From contig URDU01000001.1 in NCBI GenBank assembly GCA_900546625.1, positions 206,991 through 270,990 of the forward strand: DNA of 64,000 nt, read 5' to 3'. The DNA comes from an uncultured Lachnobacterium sp. GTDB taxonomy: Bacteria > Bacillota > Clostridia > Lachnospirales > Lachnospiraceae. A program made the translations under genes and the position numbers. Below the pieces are notes generated by a model. That model saw nothing but the letters and a program-made list of their open reading frames with translations. It had not been told where the DNA came from and did not search any database. Positions 18,131 to 27,256 of the stretch are shown in pieces. How positions within the stretch are numbered: the stretch's first letter is position 1; each line of letters begins with the position of its first letter.

Positions 18131-19213
18131 TTATTTTAACACTTTATCGAGTATATCTGCAAGTGGTTCCATGGCATTGTACGCCTCCTCCAATGTATTT
18201 GTCTGTGCTCCCACCTCCACAAGCAGTGATTTCGGACACAGATGCATATTATACCTGTAGCCCTTTAAGTATATGCGCCTTGCAAGCCCCGGATAATACT
18301 CATTTGCCATGAGCTGCAGCTGAAACGAAAACGCCAGATTGTCTCCCAGATACTGATTGGGCAGACTATCAATCGCTCCTCTTGCAGCAGTACGGCACAG
18401 CCCGTTAAAAAACATAATCTGTGCCATGGGCTTTCCATCTATTGTGGTGGCAAGTCTTGTAGTCTCAGCCACTCCATCCCTGTGCAGGTCGATAACTACC
18501 TTTATGGAAGGATTTTTCTCAATAATTTCTGTAATCTCTGGTAATGAATTGGAATACGCATGGTCACGGTCATTCACGTCATACTGCCCCTTGTGGTGCA
18601 GCACATTGTAGCCGTATTTTTCCCTCAAAAGTGTTTCAAGCCTGTCACCCACTCCGACTACTGTCTGTGTCTCTGATGTATCTGCAGAATCACTGTACCC
18701 TTCCTGGGAATGTGTATGGTATATAAGTATATCAGGGCCGTCTCCCGACTTTTCTATAGACATATCGCGCCCCAGCAGCACCTCCTCACACAGCTCATCA
18801 GCTCCTATATATGTAGTCTTGTCCACCTGATAATAGTTCTTTACCAGATTGTCAAAGCTCATGTCTACCTGTGGCATTTTCACCTTCTGCTTCGCCTCCT
18901 GCGCTGCTGTTTCACCGGCTTTTTCAGCTTCCCCGACAAATGCAAGCTGGTCAGCATCAGGCAGCATATTGTTCCTGACACTTGCATTTTCATTTTCCAT
19001 CGCAGCAAGCTCCTCATATGAGAGAATACCTCCCGCTGTATCCTCATCCTCCACAATACGCGGCTCCTTCTTTTTTGCCTCATCACACTTAACGTGAGAA
19101 TATGTAAGGTGCGGGAATTTTTCTTCCACAAGCCTCTTTCCCACACCATCACCGCAAAACAGCATACTTGCAATATATATAAGCGCTATAAGCACAACCA
19201 TTTTCTTCTTCAC
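18131..19213 (-). CDS. spoIIP: Stage II sporulation protein P (SpoIIP)
   Basis: SpoIIP is a membrane-anchored amidase and endopeptidase that thins septal peptidoglycan during engulfment. The protein has an N-terminal membrane segment (VVLIALIYIASMLFC), a linker of about 120 residues, and the conserved catalytic domain with ILIYHTHSQEGY near residue 165, IDLHRDGV with the conserved histidine near residue 245, and CPKSLLVEVGAQTNT near residue 330. I started at the GTG with GGGAG 8 nt upstream, giving 360 residues. It lies beside gpr, another sporulation gene. Confidence 0.9.
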   Translation of the reverse strand: MKKKMVVLIALIYIASMLFCGDGVGKRLVEEKFPHLTYSHVKCDEAKKKEPRIVEDEDTAGGILSYEELAAMENENASVRNNMLPDADQLAFVGEAEKAGETAAQEAKQKVKMPQVDMSFDNLVKNYYQVDKTTYIGADELCEEVLLGRDMSIEKSGDGPDILIYHTHSQEGYSDSADTSETQTVVGVGDRLETLLREKYGYNVLHHKGQYDVNDRDHAYSNSLPEITEIIEKNPSIKVVIDLHRDGVAETTRLATTIDGKPMAQIMFFNGLCRTAARGAIDSLPNQYLGDNLAFSFQLQLMANEYYPGLARRIYLKGYRYNMHLCPKSLLVEVGAQTNTLEEAYNAMEPLADILDKVLK

Positions 19214-19299
19214 AATATCATCTCCCATCTAAAGCATCAGGTTTTCCCCTGCTACATAAAGCTTATGCACGTGGCACTAATGATATTCTAAGCAATAAA

Positions 19300-20211
19300 T
19301 CATTCACTACAGTCTTCATAGTCATCATTGGAAAAAGCCATATTTATGCCCTCCGATAAAAGGCCTGCCAGTCTCTTAACAGTCTCGTCAATGTCCTTTG
19401 GTGTCACAAACATGCCGTTTAACTTCGGTGACATGAGCTTTGCGGTGTTCTCCCGGCTGGCATTCACCGCATCAGAAACAATAGTCACCGCATCGATGAC
19501 TGTCGGAATACCAATCGCAATAACCGGCACTCCCAGATTACCACGATTTATGCCATCCCTGTGGTTTCCAACACCGCTTCCTGGCACTATGCCTGTATCC
19601 GTCAGCTGTATGGTACACCCCAGACGTTTTGTACTGCGTGCTGCAAGCGCATCAATTGTCACAACAAAATCCGGCTTCACCTCGTTCACCACACCCTTTA
19701 TTATCTCAAGGCACTCCATGCCTGTCTGTGCCATCACTCCCGGCACCAGGCCGCACACACTGTTGACATTCTCGTTTCCAAACGCATACCTGCCATATTC
19801 CTTTACTATATGACGGGTGATAAACAAGCTGTCAATGCATCTGGGGCCAAGCGCGTCCGGAGTTACATTTCTGTTCCCAAGCCCGACGACAAGCGCCGCA
19901 TATATATGCTTGCCGCAGACAGCCTTTACAAAGCTCTTAAGCTCTCTCGAAAGCTCCCTTGTCACAGCCTGACAGCACTCCTCGTCCCCCTCTGACAGCA
20001 GCGTAGCCTCAATTGTCACATATTTTCCTTTAGGACGCCCTGTAGCCCTGACCGCATTTTCCGAGTCAATCGTCACTACACTGACTACAATTCCGTTATC
20101 CAGCTTTTTTTCAGAGAAATTCACACCTCTCATATCAGTGTTTGCCTTTCTAAGGCTCTCCTGCGTCTCAAGCGCCAGATCAGTTCTTGCACACCATTTA
20201 TCAGCCGACAA
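19300..20211 (-). CDS. gpr: Germination protease GPR
   Basis: GPR degrades small acid-soluble spore proteins when spores germinate. The sequence WCARTDLALETQE at the N-terminus contains the pro-enzyme cleavage region, and LVVGLGNRNVTPDALGPRC, GLVPGVMAQTGMEC and TIDALAARS are family signatures. The start is uncertain: no ATG fits, but a TTG 9 nt after GGGGAGG gives 303 residues and places RTDLALE close to the N-terminus as usual. It is oriented with spoIIP and divergent from rpsT. Confidence 0.9.
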   Translation of the reverse strand: MSADKWCARTDLALETQESLRKANTDMRGVNFSEKKLDNGIVVSVVTIDSENAVRATGRPKGKYVTIEATLLSEGDEECCQAVTRELSRELKSFVKAVCGKHIYAALVVGLGNRNVTPDALGPRCIDSLFITRHIVKEYGRYAFGNENVNSVCGLVPGVMAQTGMECLEIIKGVVNEVKPDFVVTIDALAARSTKRLGCTIQLTDTGIVPGSGVGNHRDGINRGNLGVPVIAIGIPTVIDAVTIVSDAVNASRENTAKLMSPKLNGMFVTPKDIDETVKRLAGLLSEGINMAFSNDDYEDCSE

Positions 20212-20287
20212 ATCAATACACCTCCCCTGTATGATATTCAAAAATCACATATATGTTATTTTTTTGCAATTTTTTTCAAAATATGTA

Positions 20288-20316
20288 TTGACAGAGTGGA
20301 AAGGTTGACATATTAT
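20288..20316 (+). promoter_or_regulatory. rpsT promoter
   Basis: TTGACA (20288-20293) and TATTAT (20311-20316) are 17 bases apart, a near-consensus vegetative promoter. A second TTGACA at 20305 has no good -10. Confidence 0.85.
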
Positions 20317-20331
20317 ATTCTAGTATGTTTG

Positions 20332-20359
20332 TGCCAAAGCGTCCGTGTCTGTTTTGGCA
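20332..20359 (+). promoter_or_regulatory. Hairpin in the rpsT leader
   Basis: TGCCAAA (20332-20338) and TTTGGCA (20353-20359) form a 7-pair stem in the mRNA leader, about 20 bases before the ribosome site. It could take part in control of S20 translation; this is inference from position. Confidence 0.45.
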
Positions 20360-20391
20360 TACATTAGATTAAATATTTGGAGGTGTACGAG

Positions 20392-20655
20392 TTGGCTAAC
20401 ATTAAATCAGCAAAAAAGAGAATTTTAGTAACAGAGACTAAGGCTGCTAGAAATAAAGCAATCAAATCAGGAGTTAAGACAGCAATCAAGAAGGTTGAGG
20501 CTGCTGTAGCTGCAAATGATAAGGCTGCTGCTGAGGTTGCATTAAAGGATGCAACTTCTGCTATCGCAAGCGCTGGTTCAAAGGGTATCTTCCACAAGAA
20601 CAACGCAGCTAGAAAAGTATCTCGTTTAACAAAGCTTGTTAACGGATTAGCTTAA
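20392..20655 (+). CDS. rpsT: 30S ribosomal protein S20
   Basis: S20 binds 16S rRNA early in 30S assembly. The protein is lysine- and alanine-rich, starts ANIKSAKKR and ends with HKNNAARKVSRLTKLVNGLA, as in the family. The start is a TTG with GGAGG 8 nt upstream, giving 87 residues, the standard length; an upstream in-frame TTG overlaps the ribosome site. S20 genes commonly use TTG or other weak starts. It is monocistronic, with its own promoter and terminator. Confidence 0.97.
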   Translation: MANIKSAKKRILVTETKAARNKAIKSGVKTAIKKVEAAVAANDKAAAEVALKDATSAIASAGSKGIFHKNNAARKVSRLTKLVNGLA

Positions 20656-20677
20656 TTACTATATAGCAATAAATAAT

Positions 20678-20712
20678 AAACCCATCGGTGCCGTCATACC
20701 GATGGGTTTTTT
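20678..20712 (+). terminator. Terminator after rpsT
   Basis: Arms 20678-20688 and 20699-20709 form an 11-pair stem with a 10-base loop ending in a T-run. It may also serve holA, which converges from the other side. Confidence 0.9.
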
Positions 20713-20728
20713 GTATATTTGCGTTGTA

Positions 20729-21739
20729 TCATTTTTTGCCTGTAGCATGAGCATCTGTCATATCTGCAGAGTACTGCACTATAAAAAGCTCCACTGCCAT
20801 CTGGTCATTCATCCGTCCTGTCTTCACAGCCTCCTCATACGCCACACCGTCTCTTACTGCCTGCTTTAAGTCATCCAGCGAATACGCCCTGCACTGCGCC
20901 TGGTATTTGCGCACCGCCCACTCAGGACAGCCGGCCTTTGACGCTATATCCTTGTTGCCAAAGCCCTTATTTGTCATGGCTTTCACATTCATCAGTATAT
21001 TGAACTGGCGCGATATGAGATACATAATACGCATGGCAGGCTCTTTGAGCGCCAGCAGATCGTAATACAGCTCAAGCGCACGCTTTTGTCTGTGTGATGC
21101 AATCGCATCGACCATCTCAAACACCTTGTTTGTGATCTGTTCTGTCGTTACAGCCTCCACATCCGAAAGCTCAATCACTTCCTTGTCCATGCAGTAGCAC
21201 AGCAGCTTCTCAAGCTCCTTGTCGATATTTTCCATATCCGTGCCGGTTTTTTCTATGAAGCTGTTGTAGGCAGCCCTGCTCATCCCCTTATTTTCCTTCC
21301 TGATGCGCGCCCCTATCCACCTGGCAAGTGTCTCATCAGTCTGTTCCTTGAACTCCACAGGATTGCCACACTTGGCTGCTGCCTTATAAAGCTTCGAGCG
21401 CTTATCAACGCTCTCCTCCACAAATATAAAGTGTGTGCTCTCCGGTGAATCCTTTAAATACTCTCCAAGCTCATCGCCTGCCTTTGAAAAAATACCGGCA
21501 TCCTCAATAAGAATCACTCTCCTGTCCGCAAAAAACGGAAGTGTCTCCGCCAGGTCAATTATTTCCTTCTGATTGATTCCATCGCCCTCAAACGACGAAA
21601 AGTTCATACTGTCGTCCTCACTGACCATAGCCTTTATGAGCTTGTCCCTGTACTGTTTTATGAGGTATCTCTCCTGTCCATACAGCAGATAAACCTTTTT
21701 GAAATCTCCTGCTTTTATATCATTGTCTATTGTTTTCAT
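20729..21739 (-). CDS. holA: DNA polymerase III delta subunit
   Basis: HolA opens the sliding clamp within the clamp loader. The start MKTIDNDIKAGDFKKVYLLYGQERYLI is typical, giving 336 residues. A degenerate AAA+ domain follows (RRVILIEDAGIFSKAG, FIFVEESVDKRSKLYKA), then the helical domains with RIMYLISRQFNILM near residue 245. The start lies inside the 3' end of comEC, overlapping by 20 bases. The comEC-holA order, often followed by rpsT on the other strand, is conserved in Firmicutes. Confidence 0.93.
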   Translation of the reverse strand: MKTIDNDIKAGDFKKVYLLYGQERYLIKQYRDKLIKAMVSEDDSMNFSSFEGDGINQKEIIDLAETLPFFADRRVILIEDAGIFSKAGDELGEYLKDSPESTHFIFVEESVDKRSKLYKAAAKCGNPVEFKEQTDETLARWIGARIRKENKGMSRAAYNSFIEKTGTDMENIDKELEKLLCYCMDKEVIELSDVEAVTTEQITNKVFEMVDAIASHRQKRALELYYDLLALKEPAMRIMYLISRQFNILMNVKAMTNKGFGNKDIASKAGCPEWAVRKYQAQCRAYSLDDLKQAVRDGVAYEEAVKTGRMNDQMAVELFIVQYSADMTDAHATGKK

Positions 21740-24083
21740 ATATAGCACTCTCTTTATACTTAATCTGGCCGCTTTGCATTGTGTAAAAAATACGGCACTT
21801 CGCATCAGTAAGCCTCTCCATAGCTTCATCAGCCGGATGTCCGTAGCGGTTTTCTGCCGCGCATGATACCGCAGCCCACCTTGGACTTAAAGCCTCAATC
21901 CATTCTTTAGAGCCTGAATACTTGGAGCCATGGTGATTTGCCTTGTAAAAATCCACAGAAAGCTCTTTTCCATACTCTGCCACAAGCTCTTTTTCCACCT
22001 CAGCCGGTATATCTCCGCCGAAAATACCGCTGAAGGCGCCATCTGTGAGCTTTAGCACAAGACACATATCGTTTCTGTCCGATGCTGTATCGGCTGTTCC
22101 CGGATACAGGCACACGATGCCATCAGTCTCTTCATTTACTGTACTGCGTAAGCCTGATGCAGCATTTATTTCAATCGAATCCCCCTTTGACATAAGGCAT
22201 ACATCAATCCCTGCTTCCTTTGCTTTCAAAACAAGCTCCTCCATAGCCTCTTCCGTAGCAGCCGCTTCTGCTACAACTATATGCTCTATAGTATATCCAC
22301 TGTCTATCACCTCAGACAGTCCGCTTATATGATCACTGTCAGCGTGAGAGACAAACCAGTATGATATACCCTGTACACCGTTATACTTAAGAAACGGCAG
22401 AATCACATTCTCGCCAAGCTGTTTTCTGTCCAAGCTGCCTCCGTCGATAAAGATGCATGTACCTGACTCAAAGCGGTAAAATATGCCATCTCCCTGCCCC
22501 ACATCCAGTATATCAAGCTGCGCAACAGCTTTTGGCTTCACAAGCAAAATTGCAAGCAGCACTGCTGTGCACACTGCTCTTTGGACACTGTAAAGGATTG
22601 GTCTTTTTCCTTTTATGCCCCGCTCTATGGCACGTTTTTTAAGTGAAAATGCCACCAAAAAACCGCTCAAAGCAGAATAAAAAAGAAAAATCCTGTATCC
22701 ATCAGGGGCTCCTGTGATAACCGATGCCCCCGGAAGCTTCATAACAAGACCGCAAAGCAGCTCATAGAGCTTTAACACCGCAAATGCAGGAAACACCAGT
22801 ACTTTGCCGGGTATCGCACCAAAGCAGCCTGCGACAGATGCAAGCAGACCCGAGATAAATATGACAGGTAAAGCCGGTATCACAACGAGATTTACAAACA
22901 CCGCAAAAAGAGGCAGCTCATAATAGTTCATAGCCACAACCGGAAGCATCGGAAGCTGTATAGATACAGATGCCCAGAATTTCTCACCCTTAGGAGCACT
23001 CATCACAGGTGTCACAATACCTATGGCAAGTATGGCTGAGGCCGAGAACACAAATCCGGCATATCCCAAAACCATAGGATTGTACCACAGCAGGTAAATG
23101 ACCATGATGCCAAGAGAATTGAGCATATCTGCGCATCTTCCTAAAGCTGCCGCAAGCATTGTAAGTATGAACATCCCAACGGCACGCCTCGTGGACACGG
23201 CATTTCCCGTCATAACAGCATAGCTTAGTATAAGTGCCGTAGAACAGATAAATGCCGCTGTATAGCTCACCCTTCTTTTTCTGAGAAGCCTGTAAAAGGC
23301 CATGCCAACTATAGAAATATGAAGCCCGGAAATAGCCAGTATATGTGAAATACCGCTGATCTGGTACAAATCCTTTATCTCATCATCCAGGTACGACTTG
23401 TCTCCAAGCAGCATGGATGAAAGCACTCCTGCCGTTGTCTCATCAGTCACACTAAGAAGTGAAGCTGACAGCGTATCACGAAGCCTTTCAAGCCTGTGGT
23501 AATACCATGCATGTTTACCGGTGCTCGTCTTAATATCGTCTGCCTTCACAGAGAAATCAATTCCCTGCGAGCGGTAAAAGCGCGCTCTGTCAAACTCTCC
23601 CTCATTTGTAGCAGACTTAAACAAGCCTATCTTGCCGTAAGCTTTCATATAATCGCCCAGCTGTGCGCTTTTGCTGTCACAGTATACCACGACATCACCA
23701 CAGGATATTTTTCTGCCGTAAGCTTTGCCGTCCTCAGGCTGCACCACGCAGTCTGTCATATAATACCTGTATGAAAAATACTTGTATTCAGTTTTATAAA
23801 TTTTCCCCCAGACGATGACAGATTTTTCATCTGTCATATACTGCATATAGCTGTCACGTTTTTCATCCACTGAAGCATATCTGCATTGCGCCAACGTAAA
23901 AACAGCCGACGATGTCAGGATAAGCAAAATAAGTATACGCCTGACATTAGAAAGGCTGCCCTTAGCTGCCACACACTCAGCTACTAATGCCACAAGCAGT
24001 ATGGCAAAGGCCAAAAAGCCAAAGCCCCTGCCATACATACCTGAAACAGTCCCTGCAGTATAGACCAACGCAAATAAAAACAT
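21720..24083 (-). CDS. comEC: ComEC/Rec2 DNA-uptake channel
   Basis: ComEC is the membrane channel that carries single-stranded DNA into the cytoplasm in competent cells. The 787-residue protein has N-terminal membrane segments, an extracellular DUF4131-type domain, the competence membrane domain (ISHILAISGLHISIVGMAFYRLL near residue 238) and a C-terminal metallo-beta-lactamase domain (VSHADSDHISG near residue 560 and NHHGSKYSG near 720). The coordinate given is the first ATG, but AGGAGG lies 23 nt before it. An in-frame ATT at 24098-24096 is 8 nt from that site and may be the true start, adding five residues. Whether the cell is competent is unknown. Confidence 0.88.
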   Translation of the reverse strand: MFLFALVYTAGTVSGMYGRGFGFLAFAILLVALVAECVAAKGSLSNVRRILILLILTSSAVFTLAQCRYASVDEKRDSYMQYMTDEKSVIVWGKIYKTEYKYFSYRYYMTDCVVQPEDGKAYGRKISCGDVVVYCDSKSAQLGDYMKAYGKIGLFKSATNEGEFDRARFYRSQGIDFSVKADDIKTSTGKHAWYYHRLERLRDTLSASLLSVTDETTAGVLSSMLLGDKSYLDDEIKDLYQISGISHILAISGLHISIVGMAFYRLLRKRRVSYTAAFICSTALILSYAVMTGNAVSTRRAVGMFILTMLAAALGRCADMLNSLGIMVIYLLWYNPMVLGYAGFVFSASAILAIGIVTPVMSAPKGEKFWASVSIQLPMLPVVAMNYYELPLFAVFVNLVVIPALPVIFISGLLASVAGCFGAIPGKVLVFPAFAVLKLYELLCGLVMKLPGASVITGAPDGYRIFLFYSALSGFLVAFSLKKRAIERGIKGKRPILYSVQRAVCTAVLLAILLVKPKAVAQLDILDVGQGDGIFYRFESGTCIFIDGGSLDRKQLGENVILPFLKYNGVQGISYWFVSHADSDHISGLSEVIDSGYTIEHIVVAEAAATEEAMEELVLKAKEAGIDVCLMSKGDSIEINAASGLRSTVNEETDGIVCLYPGTADTASDRNDMCLVLKLTDGAFSGIFGGDIPAEVEKELVAEYGKELSVDFYKANHHGSKYSGSKEWIEALSPRWAAVSCAAENRYGHPADEAMERLTDAKCRIFYTMQSGQIKYKESAIYENNRQ

Positions 24084-24125
24084 CGGTCTTTTACTAATAC
24101 TCTTCTCCTCCTAATCAAATCTATT

Positions 24126-25070
24126 CTATTTTTCGGTTTTTTCCGTGGAATCATCAGAATCCACTATATCCTTATTGAACTCATACATGCCGCTTAGCTT
24201 GTAATTATAAAGCAGCATGCCGTCATTCTCGCCGTCAAGCGAGATCTGTACCTTGTCCACAGTAGGCAGCGAGGTAAGCGAATTAACTATCGAATACAGC
24301 ACAACATCCTCTGTCAGCTTATTGTCAATAGTATTTCTGAACGAAGAATCAAAGTTCAGATAGCATATCCTGTCTGCCACAGACACATTGATAAGCTTTG
24401 TCGTACCCGGAAGAGTTGCCTTAAGCTTAGAGCCCTTCGGTCCCTCAATAAGCTGCTCAACAACAAGCTTTTCAAGCGCTATATTTGAGCTGTAATGTAT
24501 CACTCTTGTCTGTTTCTCAAGCCCTGTACCATCCTTGTCAGCAAAATAAAGCGTGAGTGTCTCCTTCACACTTGTATTGATCTGCTCACCCGGATTCTCA
24601 ACAAAATCATCAGCACCCATGCTGCCGACGATCTCATCATCCGAGTCCACAAGAGGAATACTGTTTACGGTAAATGTCACATATGAGATACTATCAAGCT
24701 GTGTGAGTGTGCGGACCACAGACGCTCTCAAAAGCACCTCCTGTGCAGCGGTAAGGTCATAATACTCCTTGCTGAAATCCACAGTACAGTTATAGTTTTT
24801 CTCCTCATGGCCTCTGACCGACACCTCATCGGGGATAGCTTTGCGAAGCTTTGAGTTATCAGGCTTATCCTGCAGTCTCCCAAGAAGCTCATCAACCTGC
24901 TTGTCCACATCTGAATTTTTGCTTCTAAGCACATATGACTCCGGCACACTGCTCGTCACATCCATATTCAGACAAAATACATCAACCGTATTGTCTGCTT
25001 TTTTCTTTGTGCAGCCCACCATAGAGAGCAGAATCGCTGCAGTGAGCACGAATATAATTATTCTTTTCAC
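24126..25070 (-). CDS. GerMN-domain lipoprotein
   Basis: A 315-residue exported lipoprotein with a signal peptide and lipobox ending MVGCTKKK (cysteine near residue 19). Two GerMN-like domains follow: about residues 75-155 (NYNCTVDFSKEYYDLTAAQEVLLRASVVRTL) and 190-290 (LEKLVVEQLIEGPKG, then CYLNFDSSF). GerMN domains occur in spore germination protein GerM and in cell-envelope lipoproteins. I started at a GTG with GGAGG 6 nt upstream. It lies 10 bases after the sensor kinase gene and is probably in its operon, so it may modulate that signalling pathway or be its output; this is inference. Confidence 0.8.
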   Translation of the reverse strand: MKRIIIFVLTAAILLSMVGCTKKKADNTVDVFCLNMDVTSSVPESYVLRSKNSDVDKQVDELLGRLQDKPDNSKLRKAIPDEVSVRGHEEKNYNCTVDFSKEYYDLTAAQEVLLRASVVRTLTQLDSISYVTFTVNSIPLVDSDDEIVGSMGADDFVENPGEQINTSVKETLTLYFADKDGTGLEKQTRVIHYSSNIALEKLVVEQLIEGPKGSKLKATLPGTTKLINVSVADRICYLNFDSSFRNTIDNKLTEDVVLYSIVNSLTSLPTVDKVQISLDGENDGMLLYNYKLSGMYEFNKDIVDSDDSTEKTEK

Positions 25071-25080
25071 GTCAAGCCTC

Positions 25081-26532
25081 CTATGCAATATAGTTGAGCG
25101 GTATACGCACATCAAAGGTAGTGCCCTCTCCCATCACACTGTGAGCCTTTATAGCTCCCCTGTGCATAAGAATAGAGCTTCTTGTAATGGCAAGTCCAAG
25201 CCCTGTACCGCCAATCTCTCTCGAATGTGACTTGTCAACACGATAAAATCTCTCGTAGATATGCTCTAAGGACTCCTCCGGTATACCGATACCATTGTCC
25301 TCCACCTTCAGATAGAAATACTGATGGTCCGCATTTAAGGATACATGCACATAGCCACCGGTCTCATTGTCATTGTACTTGATGGCATTCTCGATGAGGT
25401 TTGTAAATGCAAGCGTCAGCTTCACCTCATCTATCTCTGCCGTCACCGGTCTGAAGCTCTCGAGTACAAGCTCCACCTGCTGCTTGTCAGCAATCGGCTG
25501 AAGCCTCTTCATAATCTGTTCGAGCAGATCGTTGATATTAATACTCTCGATATTCAGCGTGGCAGCCGACTTATCCATCTTGACCAGTGATAAGAGGTCA
25601 TTTATTATCTTTGTCTCTCTGTCTATCTCGCTTGTGATATCACCCATAAACTCCCTGTACATCTCAATCGGAGCCTCATCACCCATGCTGTTGATGGAAT
25701 CTGCGAGCACCTTCATGGAAGTAAGAGGTGTCTTGAGCTCATGTGACACATTCGATACAAACTCCTGTCTGGACTCATCCATGACCTTCATTCCACTCAT
25801 CAGCTCGTTAAAATTCCTGCTTATAATAGCAGTCTCTGCATAATCATCAACATCCAGCTGTTCTTTTCCAAAGCCATCCTTAATGTCCGATATCTCGTCA
25901 GAAAGCTTCTTAACCGGAACAAAAAGCTGCAAAAGCACAAGCACGCCAAAAAAGAGAACCACCGCACCTGCAATAATGGCAACCGTCACTGCAATCTGTG
26001 TCAGATATGACATATTTAGCGATATATTGTCCGTTGACACACTTACAACGAGTGCTCCCTCTATCTTTGAATCCTTGTCGTTTGGATTGCTTATCGGAAC
26101 AGAAAGCTCGATATAGTGGTTTTTAGAATCATAGTTGGTAATCTCAGAGGACGAAAAGGTCTTTATTACCTCCTCTGAAATAATCGTATTGCCATCATCC
26201 AGATTGTAAGTATCCTTAATAATCTTAAAATGCTTGTCTACTATGAGCACACGCCCCTCATATATAGTTGTGAGAGTGTCAATCTGAGCATCTATATTGC
26301 TCAAATCCCCACCATCCTCATCAAAATATTTACTTGTAGATATCTTGTTTGCGAGAATCTTTGCCTGACTAAGCACTTCGCTTTCGCGGATTGAAACCGC
26401 TCTGGACTCGTAGGTGTTAAGTATGCCGAAGCACAGCACCACCTCCGGTACCAGAACGAGAACAAAAATCATGAGAATCAGCCTGGATTTCAGACTCTTA
26501 TAAAATGCAAAATGTACTTTACCCTTAAACAT
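25081..26532 (-). CDS. Membrane sensor histidine kinase
   Basis: A 483-residue kinase: a first membrane helix (LILMIFVLVLVPEVVLCFGIL), an extracellular sensor of about 130 residues, a second helix (IAVTVAIIAGAVVLFFGVLVLL, near 185-205), a HAMP linker, then the HisKA dimerisation domain with phosphorylated histidine in SHELKTPLTS near residue 265 and an ATP-binding domain with NLIENAIKYN, DNGIGIPEE and GGTGLGL. It pairs with the regulator immediately upstream (26554-27246). The arrangement resembles PhoPR or WalRK operons but lacks the PAS domain of WalK. The signal is unknown. Confidence 0.92.
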   Translation of the reverse strand: MFKGKVHFAFYKSLKSRLILMIFVLVLVPEVVLCFGILNTYESRAVSIRESEVLSQAKILANKISTSKYFDEDGGDLSNIDAQIDTLTTIYEGRVLIVDKHFKIIKDTYNLDDGNTIISEEVIKTFSSSEITNYDSKNHYIELSVPISNPNDKDSKIEGALVVSVSTDNISLNMSYLTQIAVTVAIIAGAVVLFFGVLVLLQLFVPVKKLSDEISDIKDGFGKEQLDVDDYAETAIISRNFNELMSGMKVMDESRQEFVSNVSHELKTPLTSMKVLADSINSMGDEAPIEMYREFMGDITSEIDRETKIINDLLSLVKMDKSAATLNIESININDLLEQIMKRLQPIADKQQVELVLESFRPVTAEIDEVKLTLAFTNLIENAIKYNDNETGGYVHVSLNADHQYFYLKVEDNGIGIPEESLEHIYERFYRVDKSHSREIGGTGLGLAITRSSILMHRGAIKAHSVMGEGTTFDVRIPLNYIA

Positions 26533-26553
26533 TTTAGAACCTTTCTGAAAGTA

Positions 26554-27246
26554 TTACTTCTGGTTGTAATAGTAGCCCACACCCCACTTGGTATGAACGT
26601 ACTTAGGCTCGCTTGGATTTGCCTCAATCTTTTCACGAAGACGTCTGACGTGCACATCAACCGTACGCACATCCCCCGGGTAATCCTCGCCCCATACAAT
26701 CTTTAAAAGGTTCTCTCTGCTGTACACTTTATTTTCATTTTTGATCAGAATCTCAAGCAGCTCAAACTCTCTTGCCGTCAGATTGATTTCATTATCATTT
26801 ATGAACAGACGTCTGCTGTCACAGTCGAGCTTGATATCACCCTTTTCAATCACAGATGACTGTACCTGTGGTGCGCGCTCCGGTGAAGTGCGTCGCATGA
26901 TTGCCTTGATTCTGGCCTTTACCTCAAGAATATTAAATGGCTTTGTGATATAGTCATCAGCGCCGTACTCAAGTCCTAAAATCTTGTCCATGTCATCCCC
27001 CTTTGCAGTGAGCATGACAATCGGGACATCAGAAAACTCCCTTATTGCCTGACACACCTCAAAGCCATCCATCTTTGGAAGCATGACATCCAAAAGAATC
27101 ATATCATATGAATTGGCCTTTGCCATATTTAAGGCCTCCTCACCGTCATATGCACAGTCCACCTCCATGCCATCCTGCAGCAGACTGAAACGTATTCCTT
27201 TTACAATTAACTTTTCGTCATCAACGACCAGCACTTTTTTTGCCAT
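26554..27246 (-). CDS. OmpR/PhoB-family response regulator
   Basis: A 230-residue regulator with a receiver domain (acidic pocket VVDDE, phosphoacceptor aspartate in LLDVMLPKMDG near residue 53, conserved TAKG and the lysine in YITKPF) and a C-terminal winged helix ending in VRRLREKIE and VGYYYN. It binds DNA when phosphorylated by the neighbouring kinase. AGGAG lies 7 nt before ATG. Targets cannot be read here; the kinase and GerMN lipoprotein follow in the same direction. Confidence 0.94.
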   Translation of the reverse strand: MAKKVLVVDDEKLIVKGIRFSLLQDGMEVDCAYDGEEALNMAKANSYDMILLDVMLPKMDGFEVCQAIREFSDVPIVMLTAKGDDMDKILGLEYGADDYITKPFNILEVKARIKAIMRRTSPERAPQVQSSVIEKGDIKLDCDSRRLFINDNEINLTAREFELLEILIKNENKVYSRENLLKIVWGEDYPGDVRTVDVHVRRLREKIEANPSEPKYVHTKWGVGYYYNQK

Positions 27247-27256
27247 TTATACACTC

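Noticed and set aside
20242..20290. Sporulation sigma-G promoter for gpr
   Set aside because: Some TGAAAA and CATATA spacing is present, but the match to the consensus is too weak in such AT-rich sequence.
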